Positions 54,063-64,000 of a DNA stretch of 64,000 nt are shown here, piece by piece (position 1 is the first letter of the stretch; every line of letters starts with the position of its first letter). The position numbers and the translations under genes were made by a program. The stretch is from Saccharina japonica (Eukaryota > Sar > Phaeophyceae > Laminariales > Laminariaceae). The stretch lies in assembly GCA_008828725.1 (NCBI GenBank), contig MEHQ01002695.1, positions 373,664 to 437,663 of the forward strand, in the 5' to 3' direction. The notes below the pieces were generated by a model. That model was not told the DNA's origin. It searched no databases and was given only the letters and a program-made list of their open reading frames with translations.

Positions 54063-56010
54063 TTTAATTTTTTCAACATATATATATACCTGGTACTACT
54101 GTTCTCCCCGTTTTTGCTAAATTAATTATAGTTCAAGTGGTTAATTATTTAATTTCATCCACCCCCACCCACACATACATATTGGTCTACAGTACCGGCC
54201 GGCTCATCAGAAACCAGAAATCGGGCTCAGGCTGACTTTCTTATTTGATAAAGGAGTGTGTCCCACATTAACTTGAGTATAATAGCTGTCGACTTTCTTA
54301 TTTCCCCTGTAATGTTTGGGCTGAGTTTCTTGTGGGGCACTTTCTTATGAAAGGGCCGGTAATGGATAGAATAGGTTGTGGTCTTCGCGCTTCCGTGTCC
54401 GCCAGCCGAGGCATCGCAGGAGCACCCGGTCGTGGGCATTTCCCGTAGCCTGTCGCATAGCGAGGTGTGTCGGGCCGCACGTGGGAGGAGCAACCTTCTT
54501 ATACCTCTAGCCCTAACCATAACCCTGTACTTCGACTTATATATTCTTCGAGTTTTTTGTTTGCATGTACCAGTTAGTTATAGAATACTTCGTGTAGATA
54601 CATTCGATGCGAGTCGACGAGGGAAGCAAGTAAGTGCATATATATAACCCTGTGGTCCCTACCGCCTGCTGGGAATTTTCTCGGAATGGATATATAATAC
54701 AATAGAGGATTGATGAGTTCGTGTACATTACCTCAACCGTTTTACCGAAGCTTAAGATGAGTGGTGGGCCAAGTCGAGAACACTAGATTCAACCATAGTA
54801 AGTATACCTCGTAGTTTATGTAATAATATATATACATAAATATATATATATATGTGTGTACGGTGTTTTTACTGGAAGAAGCTGCTGGTGTTTAAACCGG
54901 GCGGCATGTTTTTGAGGGACCGCAATCAACTCGGAGAGTAATTATTTATTGAGACACCTTCTGCAGACGATGTGTATGTGCTACGAGAGAAAGTAGAGAG
55001 ATAGCCGTTTTATGGTACATATATATGTGGCGTGTAAACAAAAAGCAGTCGGAGTGACGGCCTGATCGAGCAGAACACACGAAAAAATATTTCGTGCCTG
55101 GTATTATAGCACATATATTCATAACAGAGGTATACCAGTACACCATTAATACGCACATGGTATACATATCAAGCAAAAAAGAAAAACGGACGAGACAACC
55201 CGACCAGATTCACAGCAAGCAGTGTGCCCGCGTCTTCATTATGTATCTCTGGCCGTACTGTGGCATGCATGCGTGCATGATGAAATTACCCCACCTTCGC
55301 AGTATAGCCGCCGCGCAGTCGTCAGTGCTCACTGCGGAGGAATGCCTCTGGCCTGTGGCCTCTTGCTGCTGCTGCCGTGCTCTGTCGTGCTGGTACTACT
55401 ACTATTAATACTACAGTACGTTCTGCTGTATACTGTTCGTTTCACACGAGAAACAACCCAGACCCCAGAAACAGCACCGAGAGGTGCTGAGTGAGTGAGC
55501 AGGGGGGGCTGCTTTCTTCCTGAACACAGGCAGAAAACAACACCGACCGGCGGTAGTAGAATAGCAACTGTGTCATTAGTATACCAGGTAGTATACTGCA
55601 TGCAGTACAGTCCACACGTGCGGATGAACTGGGCACCGGTGCTCTTACGAATACGTAGATAAACTGAAAAGGGGTGCCGGACCACATGATGCGTAATACG
55701 TGCGGCTGAATAATTGTGGGTACAGCAGTAATAAGTTTACTACTACTTGACGAGTAAAATAACAAATAGCTCTGCAATTAGTAGCAGCAGCAGCAGTATA
55801 AGATCCCGCGATGGGAAGTTAATTACCGCCTCACGAGAACAACGAACACCCTCCTCCTAACTCCTCTCAACACCGCGACGTAGCACACGAGAAATGTGTT
55901 ACTAACAAAAAGAAGAAGGGAAAATCCGCGCAACGTTTATTCTTCGGCACACACTACTTGGAGTGCGGGTCTCATCATTGCAGTGCCGAAAGAGTGTATA
56001 TATTACATAG
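54063..56010. other. No gene recognised
   Basis: Short frames only. (TA)n at about 54,825-54,855. GCCGTCGACTTTCTTATTTC-type sequence near 54,290 weakly resembles 45,170, perhaps another old repeat. Confidence 0.4.
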
Positions 56011-56019
56011 AATTCCCTA

Positions 56020-56100
56020 CAACAACAACAACAACAACAACAACAGCAATAACAATAACAACAACAACAACAACAGCAATAACAATAACAACAACAACAG
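56020..56100. repeat. (AAC)n/(AAT) microsatellite
   Basis: ACAACAACAACAACAACAAC with AGCAATAAC interruptions. Confidence 0.9.
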
Positions 56101-56239
56101 TTAGTTCGTTACATTCATGCCCACTCCCGAGCAGCAGGTACAACTGTGTAACTGTGTACGTAACTAGTAGTTAGTTAGTTAGTTGTGGAATTATCTCCCT
56201 TGGAACGATTAAAAAAAAACATCCGACGATGGACCCCCG

Positions 56240-56765
56240 CTCTAGACACTGGGGGGGGGGGTGTACTCATATCGTACACGGCCGTAGTCGTATGACCATA
56301 GACCCTCGCATCCCTACAATGACGGGACGGAGCACGTTGGGTTTTCACCAACGAGGCAGACATTGCTTGCACCAAGCGCGAAGCGCCGTGAGGTATTGGG
56401 CGAGTCGCATGGAGGGTGAGCTGCATCCTGCTAAGAACCGCCTGTGAGGCGGACTTGCATGTGGACGACAGCCTCCAATGAATTGACTTAATTTCTGGTG
56501 TGGCCACTTCCAGAGACAGCAATGGGTATCACTACGTATATGCCTCGTGGATGCCTTACCATATACACACTACGTGATACGATCATTCCCCTTGTGCGGA
56601 GATGAGGTTATCAACCCCGCACAAATGATCTAACAAGACCGCCAGCATGGGTGACCGCCAAAAAACAAAAACGGTACTCTGGTTGTCTAGCTCACGCAGT
56701 GAGAGGCATGTTTCACAGCGTCGTCTCGCCAGGCGACGGCAACCCAACCATAAATATAGGGGGGG
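56240..56765 (-). mobile_element. Dispersed element with LINE-like poly-C tail, minus copy
   Basis: Reverse of 22,672-23,190. It starts with a G run and GTACTCATATCGTACACGGC, runs through AAGCGCGAAGCGCCGTGAGG and GGCGGACTTGCATGTGGACG, and ends CGTCTCGCCAGGCGACGGCA, ACCCAACC. Full-length by comparison with the other copy. Confidence 0.75.
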
Positions 56766-56964
56766 GTAAAAACGCCCGATCGTTTTTTCCTTTTTCTCTC
56801 GTCTTAATCAAGGGGAATGGGCGGTCGATTTCCCCCATTAAAATTAAGAAGCAAAAAAGTAAATGTCCGAGTCCTACGAGTACTGGTGCAACAACATAAA
56901 AAAATGACATAGATAGGTGTATATACATACAGTGAAATAAGAGCTGCACATTGTCAGATAAGCC

Positions 56965-57335
56965 GGTCGCCCCCATCTATGGTCTAGTGGTAACCTCGAA
57001 CGCTTCTAAGCGTTGATGTCTGGAGTTCGAATCTCACGTGGGTCGGACTTTTGAGGTTATTTGCAAAACAAAATAAAACCGAATCAACTGCCGAGAGCGC
57101 CTATTAATAGTAGCGCGGGTAGGCACAATTCGATGCGAGCCGACGAGGGAAGAACAAGCTGAAGTATTCTCGCGATATAAATGCAAGACAAGAATCCAAA
57201 TTGCAACAATCGTAGTGGGGGAGGAGGGAGAGGAGCCTACTTTGTGGCCCCAGATCTGAGTTACGACTACGTAGGGAGGAGAGAGAAAGGAAGGGCGAAG
57301 ATAATAAATGGGATGGGAAAAAAAGAAGAAAAGAA
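56965..57335 (+). mobile_element. SINE-like element with tRNA-like head
   Basis: The head (56,968-57,046) has box A TGGTCTAGTGGTAACC and box B GGAGTTCGAATCTC around CGCTTCTAAGCG. The body includes GGGGAGGAGGGAGAGGAGCC and AGATCTGAGTTACGACTACG. It ends GATAATAAATGGGATGGG and an A-rich tail. Full-length relative of the minus copy at 52,625-53,005. Confidence 0.7.
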
Positions 57336-57892
57336 AAGATGGCAAATGGAAAAAAAATGAATTTATAAAAACAAAAACGTCACAATGAAGTCCACCCTTT
57401 TCCCCTCTCTAAAATTTAGGATCAAGGTATAACACGCGCAAACACATCCGATCTTGTGTCCGCCTCTAAACACACGTTGAATGACTGTTGTATTAAATAG
57501 TACCAATCGACAACCCCCTCCCTCCTCTAAAATGAAGACCAAGGAATGTCTGATCGAGTTTCCGCCTTCAAATTCAGGCCAATCAATATGCCCGATCTAC
57601 CCCCCCCCCCCTCTGAAATCAAGGTGATAACATCCGATCGATGTGCCCCCCTCTCGTAGCGAGGTATATTTTCGATCGGTTTCCTCCCGTATGATATTAA
57701 TAGAAATCTTCCCCGCATTTTATTTCCTACGATCGAGACACAACAAGGAGGCACAAATAAATCTTTTTGATACTTGTGGAAAAGCCCGAACCATGATCGA
57801 GCCACCAACCAGGCAAAAGGAACGATTCATCACACCGCACACAAATCCACACACAGCCATCTTCACCACAATTATTTGCACCGCCCAACCTA

Positions 57893-58127
<235 letters not shown>

Positions 58128-58131
<4 letters not shown>

Positions 58132-58235
58132 GGGGGCTATAGTAAATAGGACCTACGGTTTATACAAAAACCTATATATTTCCATTATTTTATTCCCAAA
58201 GTCTGGTCCTATTTACCATGATGGTTGCCCGTACT
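58128..58235. mobile_element. GTAAATAGGACC MITE abutting (TAC)n
   Basis: GGGGGGCTATAGTAAATAGG on the left and CTGGTCCTATTTACCATGAT on the right. (TAC)-type repeats lie on both sides, so the element appears to have landed in the microsatellite. Confidence 0.8.
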
Positions 58236-58439
58236 ACTACTATTACTACTACTACTACTACAAATAATGCAAGCTGTTCGGCAGCTCACCACCACATCGT
58301 TATTGCAACGCCCGCAACCTAACGTTTACCTGGTTTATACCATCAATACTATCGCAGCAAGCTACTCAGTTTAGCTGAACCCGAAAAGCACGACGATCTA
58401 CTCGTATACATTTAACGTATCTCCCTTATTTCAGCGCAT

Positions 58440-58640
58440 TTTTTTCTGTTACGCCATCTATGGTGGTTCAGCATCAGAATCCCGTGTGGGCTCACCATCG
58501 AGTCGCCGTAAAGTCACCATGGTCAGCTCATCATTCATGGAGTCGCCACACAAAGCCACCATGGATATGTGGCATCGCCACAGCAGTCGCGATACCGTGA
58601 TGTGGTGATTCGAGTGTCCACCATGGAGGAGGCAGTATGG
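58440..58640. repeat. Degenerate CACCATGG / GTCGCC repeats
   Basis: CTCACCATCGAGTCGCC, GTCACCATGGTCAGCTC and GCCACCATGGATATG units. A second set (CCATGGTGGGACCATGGTGG) is at 59,500-59,640, beyond the (ATC)n block. Confidence 0.6.
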
Positions 58641-58821
58641 ACGCGTGCTATATACGATAGAGGTATAAGGTATACCTTTTTTTGGCTGATTATTTTCTGA
58701 ATGACGGGGCTCCTTAGCCCAAAATCGACGGAATTTCCTTATCGTGGCGTAATATTTTTCGTTTCGTACTTAATAAGGACATGATGAGATTGTTCATTGG
58801 TTGGCGCTTTTGCTTTTCTCC

Positions 58822-58845
58822 AACATCATCATCAGCATCATCATC

Positions 58846-58898
<53 letters not shown>

Positions 58899-58915
58899 TA
58901 TCATCATCATCATCG

Positions 58916-58948
<33 letters not shown>

Positions 58949-58980
58949 ATCATCATCATCATCATCATCACCATCATCAC

Positions 58981-59018
<38 letters not shown>

Positions 59019-59028
59019 CCATCATCAC

Positions 59029-59114
<86 letters not shown>

Positions 59115-59145
59115 CCATCAATCATCATCATAATCATAATCATCA
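58822..59145. repeat. Long (ATC)n microsatellite
   Basis: About 100 ATC/CATC units with CACCATC variants. All six frames give homopolymer peptides (His, Ser, Ile, Met, Asp), which are artefacts. Confidence 0.95.
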
Positions 59146-60851
59146 GTTTTTATGGTGAGGTATACAGCTCCTCAACAAGGAAAAAAATCTCAGAAAACAA
59201 ATAAATGTTGCAGTTCTACCGTCGTAGCATGCGCCTATGGTCTTATACGCCATGGGCACGCCACGGTGCTTCGAGTCCGCCATCGAGGCACCATGATGGG
59301 TGGGGGTGCCATGGCGGCGCGCTACAACAAACAGCCCTCCATGGGGGGATCCCTTGTTTATAAGGCTTTAGATTGTGGGAATCTCACGGCCACCACCATG
59401 ATGAAAACACTTCTCCTGGGTCCCCGTAAATAGGAACGGCGTCATAATAAGGTTAGCCTTTTAGCTACCCGAAACTAGCATTATAACATCATGACGACTC
59501 CATGGATGAGGTTCCGGTGGGGTCATGTAGGGCCCATATTATGGGGGCTGGTGGCGTCATGGTGAGTGAGTTATGTGGTGAGTCTATGGTGGGGCCATGG
59601 TGGGACCATGGTGGGACCATGACGGGGGCCTGGGCATGGTGGGACCGTGGCGTTGTGCCTCCATGCGGCTTTCATCGTGTGAAAAAACAAAACAAAAACC
59701 CCAAAAAAACCCAAAAATAAGGATGTGCATCACCCCGTGACAGCAGCTCATCCATGTATGGCCATTGCAACGCCCAACACAACTACGCATTGTTAAATAT
59801 GTTCCCATATTATTATGCTACTGTACTGCAGTAATACTTCTATAAGAATATTACCCCTCCTACAACATGTATTGTTAAAATTACGTACACTGGACTACTG
59901 TTGTACCGCAACTGCTACTGCTGCTGCTGCTACTGCTACTACTACTAGGGTAAGCTGCTCGGTTTTGCTGAACCAGAGAACTGGGCTCTGACATCGTCCG
60001 GCTGACTACTGTAACTACTACTGTTGTTGTTGTTGTTGCACTCACACCTGACCCGCCGCGCTACCGGTCGGCACGATGAGCAATTTATTGCGATACTAGC
60101 AGTCGAAATTCGGATCACGCCGTGATAATATTGTTCTCCCCCTTTTTTTGCTGAGTTAATTAATCCACACTGCGAAGCTCAATCAAGTAGTAAATTAATT
60201 ATTATTATCTTTGCCATCGGACAATGTGCAGGATGATCTCCAGCGTTGATCACTCATAAAAATCCCAAAAGCAGAAAACCACGGAAACCAAGGAAACCTA
60301 TGCGTACAGTCTAACACCCTTCTATGTCTGCTTCCCGCCACGATTTATCCACAATACTCCGTTTGTTGTCCTTGCTCCCTCTTTCTTCCCAATATGCACT
60401 CTTTACGTTCAATTCTATTAAATAATTCCATCCATCCCCATCCACACTACTATTGCTTACTTTCTCCCCCTTTTGTAACATGAATCAATGGTCGCCCCCC
60501 CCCCGCCCCCCTTATATTCCATGCATACGCCACTCTAACCCCTATATAGGGGACGAATGCTACGATATAGAGGTGCTGCACTGTGTATGTTTTTGCCTTA
60601 TAAGGGTGGTCACTTATCACTTCAGGCGCTCTATACCCCACCCAACAAAAACAAACTGATTTTGGAGCAAAACGAAAGTAAGTGCTATATATTATATGTA
60701 GTGCTATATAACATATGTACCCACCCGATGGGCAACCAATCCCATGGTCTACCTACTGTAAGTAGACACTCTATTCAAACAAATAGACACAGCAAGAAAC
60801 AAACAAAGACTTGAAATGAGAAATGAGAAACCGGAAGATTTTAGGTTAACC

Positions 60852-60948
60852 TAACCCTTTTAGAAACTGCAGTCCCGTTTTGGGGACAAACCAGACTAAT
60901 TCTGAGTGATTTGTCCCCAAAACGGGACTCCAGTCCCATAAGGGCTAA
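60852..60948. mobile_element. Foldback MITE, about 97 bp, copy 1
   Basis: AACCCTTTTAGAAACTGCAG, TCCCGTTTTGGGGACAAA on the left; TTTGTCCCCAAAACGGGACT, CCAGTCCCATAAGGGCTA on the right. Confidence 0.85.
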
Positions 60949-60961
60949 GGAGCCCGATCGG

Positions 60962-61058
60962 TAACCCTTTTAAAACTGCAGTCCCGTTTTGGGGACAAAC
61001 CACTCTAATTCTAAGTGATTTGTCCCCCAAACGGGACTCCAGTCCTATAAGGGTTAAG
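60962..61058. mobile_element. Foldback MITE, about 97 bp, copy 2
   Basis: Second copy 13 bp beyond the first, same orientation, differing at about ten positions; ends AGTCCTATAAGGGTTA. Confidence 0.85.
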
Positions 61059-61162
61059 AAACAAGAAGTAAAAAAAAAGTGCTACGACCTCTATCGTATC
61101 CCAACGTCAAGGACCTACAAGGGTATGTGTTTTTTTTTTTTAGTAAATAGAATATACGTAAT

Positions 61163-61563
61163 ATGATGTCACCTTTCTTTTCGTTCGGGACGACTTGCTT
61201 TTTTTTGCCTCTTTTGGCGCAAAAGGTGCCCTGCCCCTGTTCTGTTCCAATAGCATCGACAGCAGCAGTGATTGAATTGCCCCCGCTGTTGTTCCTTTTC
61301 ACGGTGTATAGCATCCCCGTTGATGCTACTACTTACTGCACTTGTATATGGGAAGCCCTTCAAGTGCGCGCACTCTCTCGGTGGGGCTGATTTCAGATAT
61401 TGCAACAAGAAGAGCCAGGGAAATAGAAGAACCGCGCTCGGTTCATTCTGGTCGGTGTCCGCAGCTGTGCACGTCTATCTTCGTGGCTTTAAACCCCACT
61501 TATTATGGTTATGGGGATTTAACCCGCGTGTTTAGGGATAAAAATCCTCGTAATACGAAATAG
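61163..61563 (+). CDS. Overlapping hypothetical frames, doubtful
   Basis: Three overlapping plus frames of 73-87 codons. The last (61,342-61,563) has balanced composition (SVGLISDIATRRAREIEE). None was recognised, and no splice signals were fixed. Confidence 0.15.
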
Positions 61564-61609
61564 GTGCGCTTTTGGTGTGTGTGTGTGTCAAACAAACCGT
61601 ACCGCACCA

Positions 61610-61720
61610 TAGTACGAGTTCGACAGAATGAAAACCACACTAAAGAGCGCCGCACCGAATCGCGCCGCACCGCACCGTACGTTTCTCAAACAGCTACAAT
61701 CCGCACCGTATCGCATCCCA
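61610..61720. repeat. Degenerate CCGCACCG repeats
   Basis: CGTACCGCACCATAG, GCGCCGCACCGAATCGCGCC, GCACCGCACCGTACG and CCGCACCGTATCGCATCCC units. Confidence 0.6.
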
Positions 61721-62238
61721 CCTTTGAACTATCTGCTAAGTAAATTGAAAAACCGAACGGTGGCTTGGCTCTACATCGCAGAAAGCCTTGGTGGCTGTTG
61801 AGAAATGTGCCTACAACAATCATAGTACAGTATTAATAGCGAGCTTTTTTAATACCTGCCGAGTCTAGTTCAGCAAACAAAGGCTGGTTGGTTGGTTGGT
61901 GCACAGTCATAGTAAGAGTATGCTACTACTGTTGTACCTGGTACGCCATAGGGCACCGGCCGTGGAGGGCCGTCAGGGCATATGTATTACTTGTGGGTTA
62001 GGCCTAAAGACAGTAGTTATGTTTAACTCAACCCTTTTTTTACGACTAATATAGTGCACAGTATATAAACCTGCCAGTCAAAATATTACTATAATCCCCC
62101 AAGAAGTGTTTTGTCCCCACCGTTGGAGTGCAGCAGTCCTAATAAAGGAGTTATATAGATCCAAGGGCGGTCAGGCAAGCGGTCAAGTGGCAGCAGTAGT
62201 AGTACTGCAGTACGTAATGACGCACGCATGCTACCTTA

Positions 62239-63117
62239 GGGCCCCTATTAACGAACATTTGTTTTCGTTTGTTTGAGTTTTTTTTTTTCGTTCGTTTGTT
62301 TTGATTTGTTGGCCGTATTAACGAACATTTGTTTTCGTTTGTTTGAGTTTTTTTTTTTCGTTCGTTTGTTTTGATTTGACCTGATTGGTCGAAACGTGAA
62401 TAACCAGCAAGATATTTCGATTTCAAAACTGAGTAGTTCAATAAAACGGAATTCCACAACAAGTCTTTTGGGACTTCTTTTGCTCTTTTTTTCTGTTGAA
62501 TTGGGAGTTCATCCAACTCGGCGTGGCGTGTTCCATGAAACCGAAGGAAGCCACGCAAACTTGAGCCATGTCGTCGACTGATTCAGAGGCGAGATCCACC
62601 ATTCCCGAGAGGCACGGCCACCGGATCAGCCGCAGCGCGAGGTCCGACGGGCCCTAGCATAGGGTAGACCGCTTGCGGTGCCTAAAAAGTAACATAGGCC
62701 GTCGCAAATCCAATGTTTCACCCTTCTTTGCCTCCCAAACCACACGAGCACCGACCAGGTCGCGACTTGGCGTAGAAGTTCGATCGCTGTATCCCCGTCG
62801 CTGCTGCCCGCGTTGGGCTTCGGGGCTGCGCCAGCCCACCCAAGACATCCCTAGAGTGATAGCCTCCTAGCCGGTGCTGGCAGACATAATTTTCCGCTGG
62901 CAGCGGCGCCCCGGGGAGAACACAGGCCGTAGGTCGCCTCGTTGGTTACTCACGGGTGTTCGTTGACCCTTGTGCGTTATTCTCATTTTTTGACGCAATA
63001 CACCATTCCTCGATAAGACCCAAACACGTTTTTTCAGGGAAATCGTATTCAAAACAAACGAAAAACAAAAATTGTTTTCCCATTTCAATAAAAAGCGATG
63101 TTCGTTAATGCGGGCCC
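62239..63117. mobile_element. PIF/Harbinger-like non-autonomous element, 879 bp
   Basis: TTA|GGGCCCCTATTAACGAACAT on the left and ATGTTCGTTAATGCGGGCCC|TTA on the right: matching TIRs and a 3-bp TTA duplication, as expected of PIF/Harbinger. The left TIR region is tandemly duplicated (62,244-62,310 and 62,315-62,380). The AT-rich ends enclose a GC-richer core (about 62,560-62,950) with short frames on both strands but no transposase. Confidence 0.8.
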
Positions 63118-63824
63118 TTATTAAGGTAGAAGGGTGCACCTACTTTCTTATGGAGAAATCGTGGACGAGGAGCTCTATATACCTTCGCCCAAAACACTGA
63201 ATTATCATTATTTTTTTTTAAACGCAAACTCAAACTCTAGCTAGGGTCACTACTTCTGTAGGATATAAAACGAACAGACGTGTAAACCATGAATTAAAGG
63301 TGTACCAACTCTAATATATGCCTTATAAGGCACACGCCTTATTGGGTAGAACTCCTCGGTTAAGAAGCACCTGCAGTCGTTTGGCTAAAACACGCTACCA
63401 CTCTGTACCGAAATATAATCACCTTTTGTACATCAACATTCAATACAAACGGTGCTTATATTTAGGTGCAGAGTGGTATAAGGAATGCCCTCGGTCGCAC
63501 GAAGCGCGCGTGCGTCTAGTCCCCAGCATATTTCCTCAAGAAGGTCCACTTAATAAGTAAAAAGGCAAGTCTTCGTCACATGGATGTCATCGGCAATACG
63601 CGATTCTTATGGTACGTGCAATGCAGAAGCAGGTTAGACCCGATCGATGGTGCGTCTCGGTTAACTTACTTTTTGCATATTTTTCTTCTGGTGAATAGAG
63701 TGGATGTAGGACGGTCGAACGCCCTCTGGGAAAAGATCCGGCGGGAGACCACGACCAATCATCGTTGCTGCAGCGCGGAAGCAAGCGGACTCGTCCGTGT
63801 CGTCACAAGGGAGCGGTACAAAGT

Positions 63825-63935
63825 ACCATACGGGGGGGTGGGGGGGGGTTACTCATTTCTTGCTTGCCTTAATTATTTGACTATTGACCACGCATCCCTT
63901 TCGAGACGGAGCACCGTTCCTACTCCTAACAGAGA
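63825..63935 (-). mobile_element. LINE 3' end, minus copy
   Basis: Reverse of the LINE tail at 9,860-9,957. On minus it reads AGGAGTAGGAACGGTGCTCC, AAAGGGATGCGTGGTCAATA, AAGGCAAGCAAGAAATGAGT and a C run. Only about 100 bp; upstream similarity is lost, so it is a severely 5'-truncated insertion. Confidence 0.75.
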
Positions 63936-64000
63936 TGCCTCCAACAATTGGGCGCTCGTTACGTTGTTTTCATATATTGCAAATACACGTTTTTCCAATC

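Noticed and set aside
53248-54120. 290-codon plus frame
   Set aside because: Runs through purine- and C-rich low complexity, a LINE-related tail and a dispersed repeat; no domain, and it is a mosaic of repeats.
56968-57046. Functional tRNA gene
   Set aside because: Box A and box B are good, but the anticodon and T stems pair poorly and the sequence continues into a SINE-like body.

Overview
The window is nuclear DNA from a eukaryote with large introns and a very high repeat load. The evidence is GT-AG introns of 0.8 to at least 5 kb, a 5'-truncated LINE, a chromodomain LTR-retrotransposon remnant, tRNA-headed SINE-like repeats, many foldback MITE-like elements, a 225-bp satellite and dense triplet microsatellites ((TAC)n, (CAA)n, (ATC)n). 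There are no operons, Shine-Dalgarno sites, CRISPR arrays or other prokaryotic features. The lineage cannot be fixed from sequence alone. A protist or macroalga is a guess, not a result.

Layout. 1-1.2 kb: minus-strand Gln-rich/coiled-coil reading frame running off the left edge, probably a decaying gene. 1.2-6.2 kb: mostly unassigned, with a relic of the retroelement seen again at 14.9 kb. 6.2-15.6 kb: a 225-bp satellite with a palindromic core. It is interrupted by a LINE-bearing block (about 7.9-11.07 kb) and by an LTR retrotransposon (12,748-15,486) that sits inside one satellite unit with a short target-site duplication. 15.6-20 kb: unassigned sequence, a 160-bp tandem duplication and tRNA-like repeats. 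20.08-48.02 kb: one minus-strand gene for a Fringe/DUF604-like (GT31-type) glycosyltransferase. I resolve seven exons, all bounded by phase-0 introns; at least one exon between 45.6 and 29.9 kb is missing from my reconstruction. Its introns hold most of the window's repeats, including a 2-kb field of degenerate TTCCATGGAA palindromes, a 2-kb inverted-repeat element, several MITEs, a tRNA-like relic and SINE-like copies. 48-64 kb: no convincing gene; microsatellites, MITEs, SINE-like copies and a PIF/Harbinger-like non-autonomous element with 3-bp TTA duplications.

Biology. The only well-supported host gene is the glycosyltransferase, predicted to be a secretory-pathway (type II membrane) enzyme. 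The rest is mobile-element ecology. The LINE and a dispersed short-element family share a homologous 3' tail ending in poly-C, which suggests that the short elements borrow the LINE machinery.
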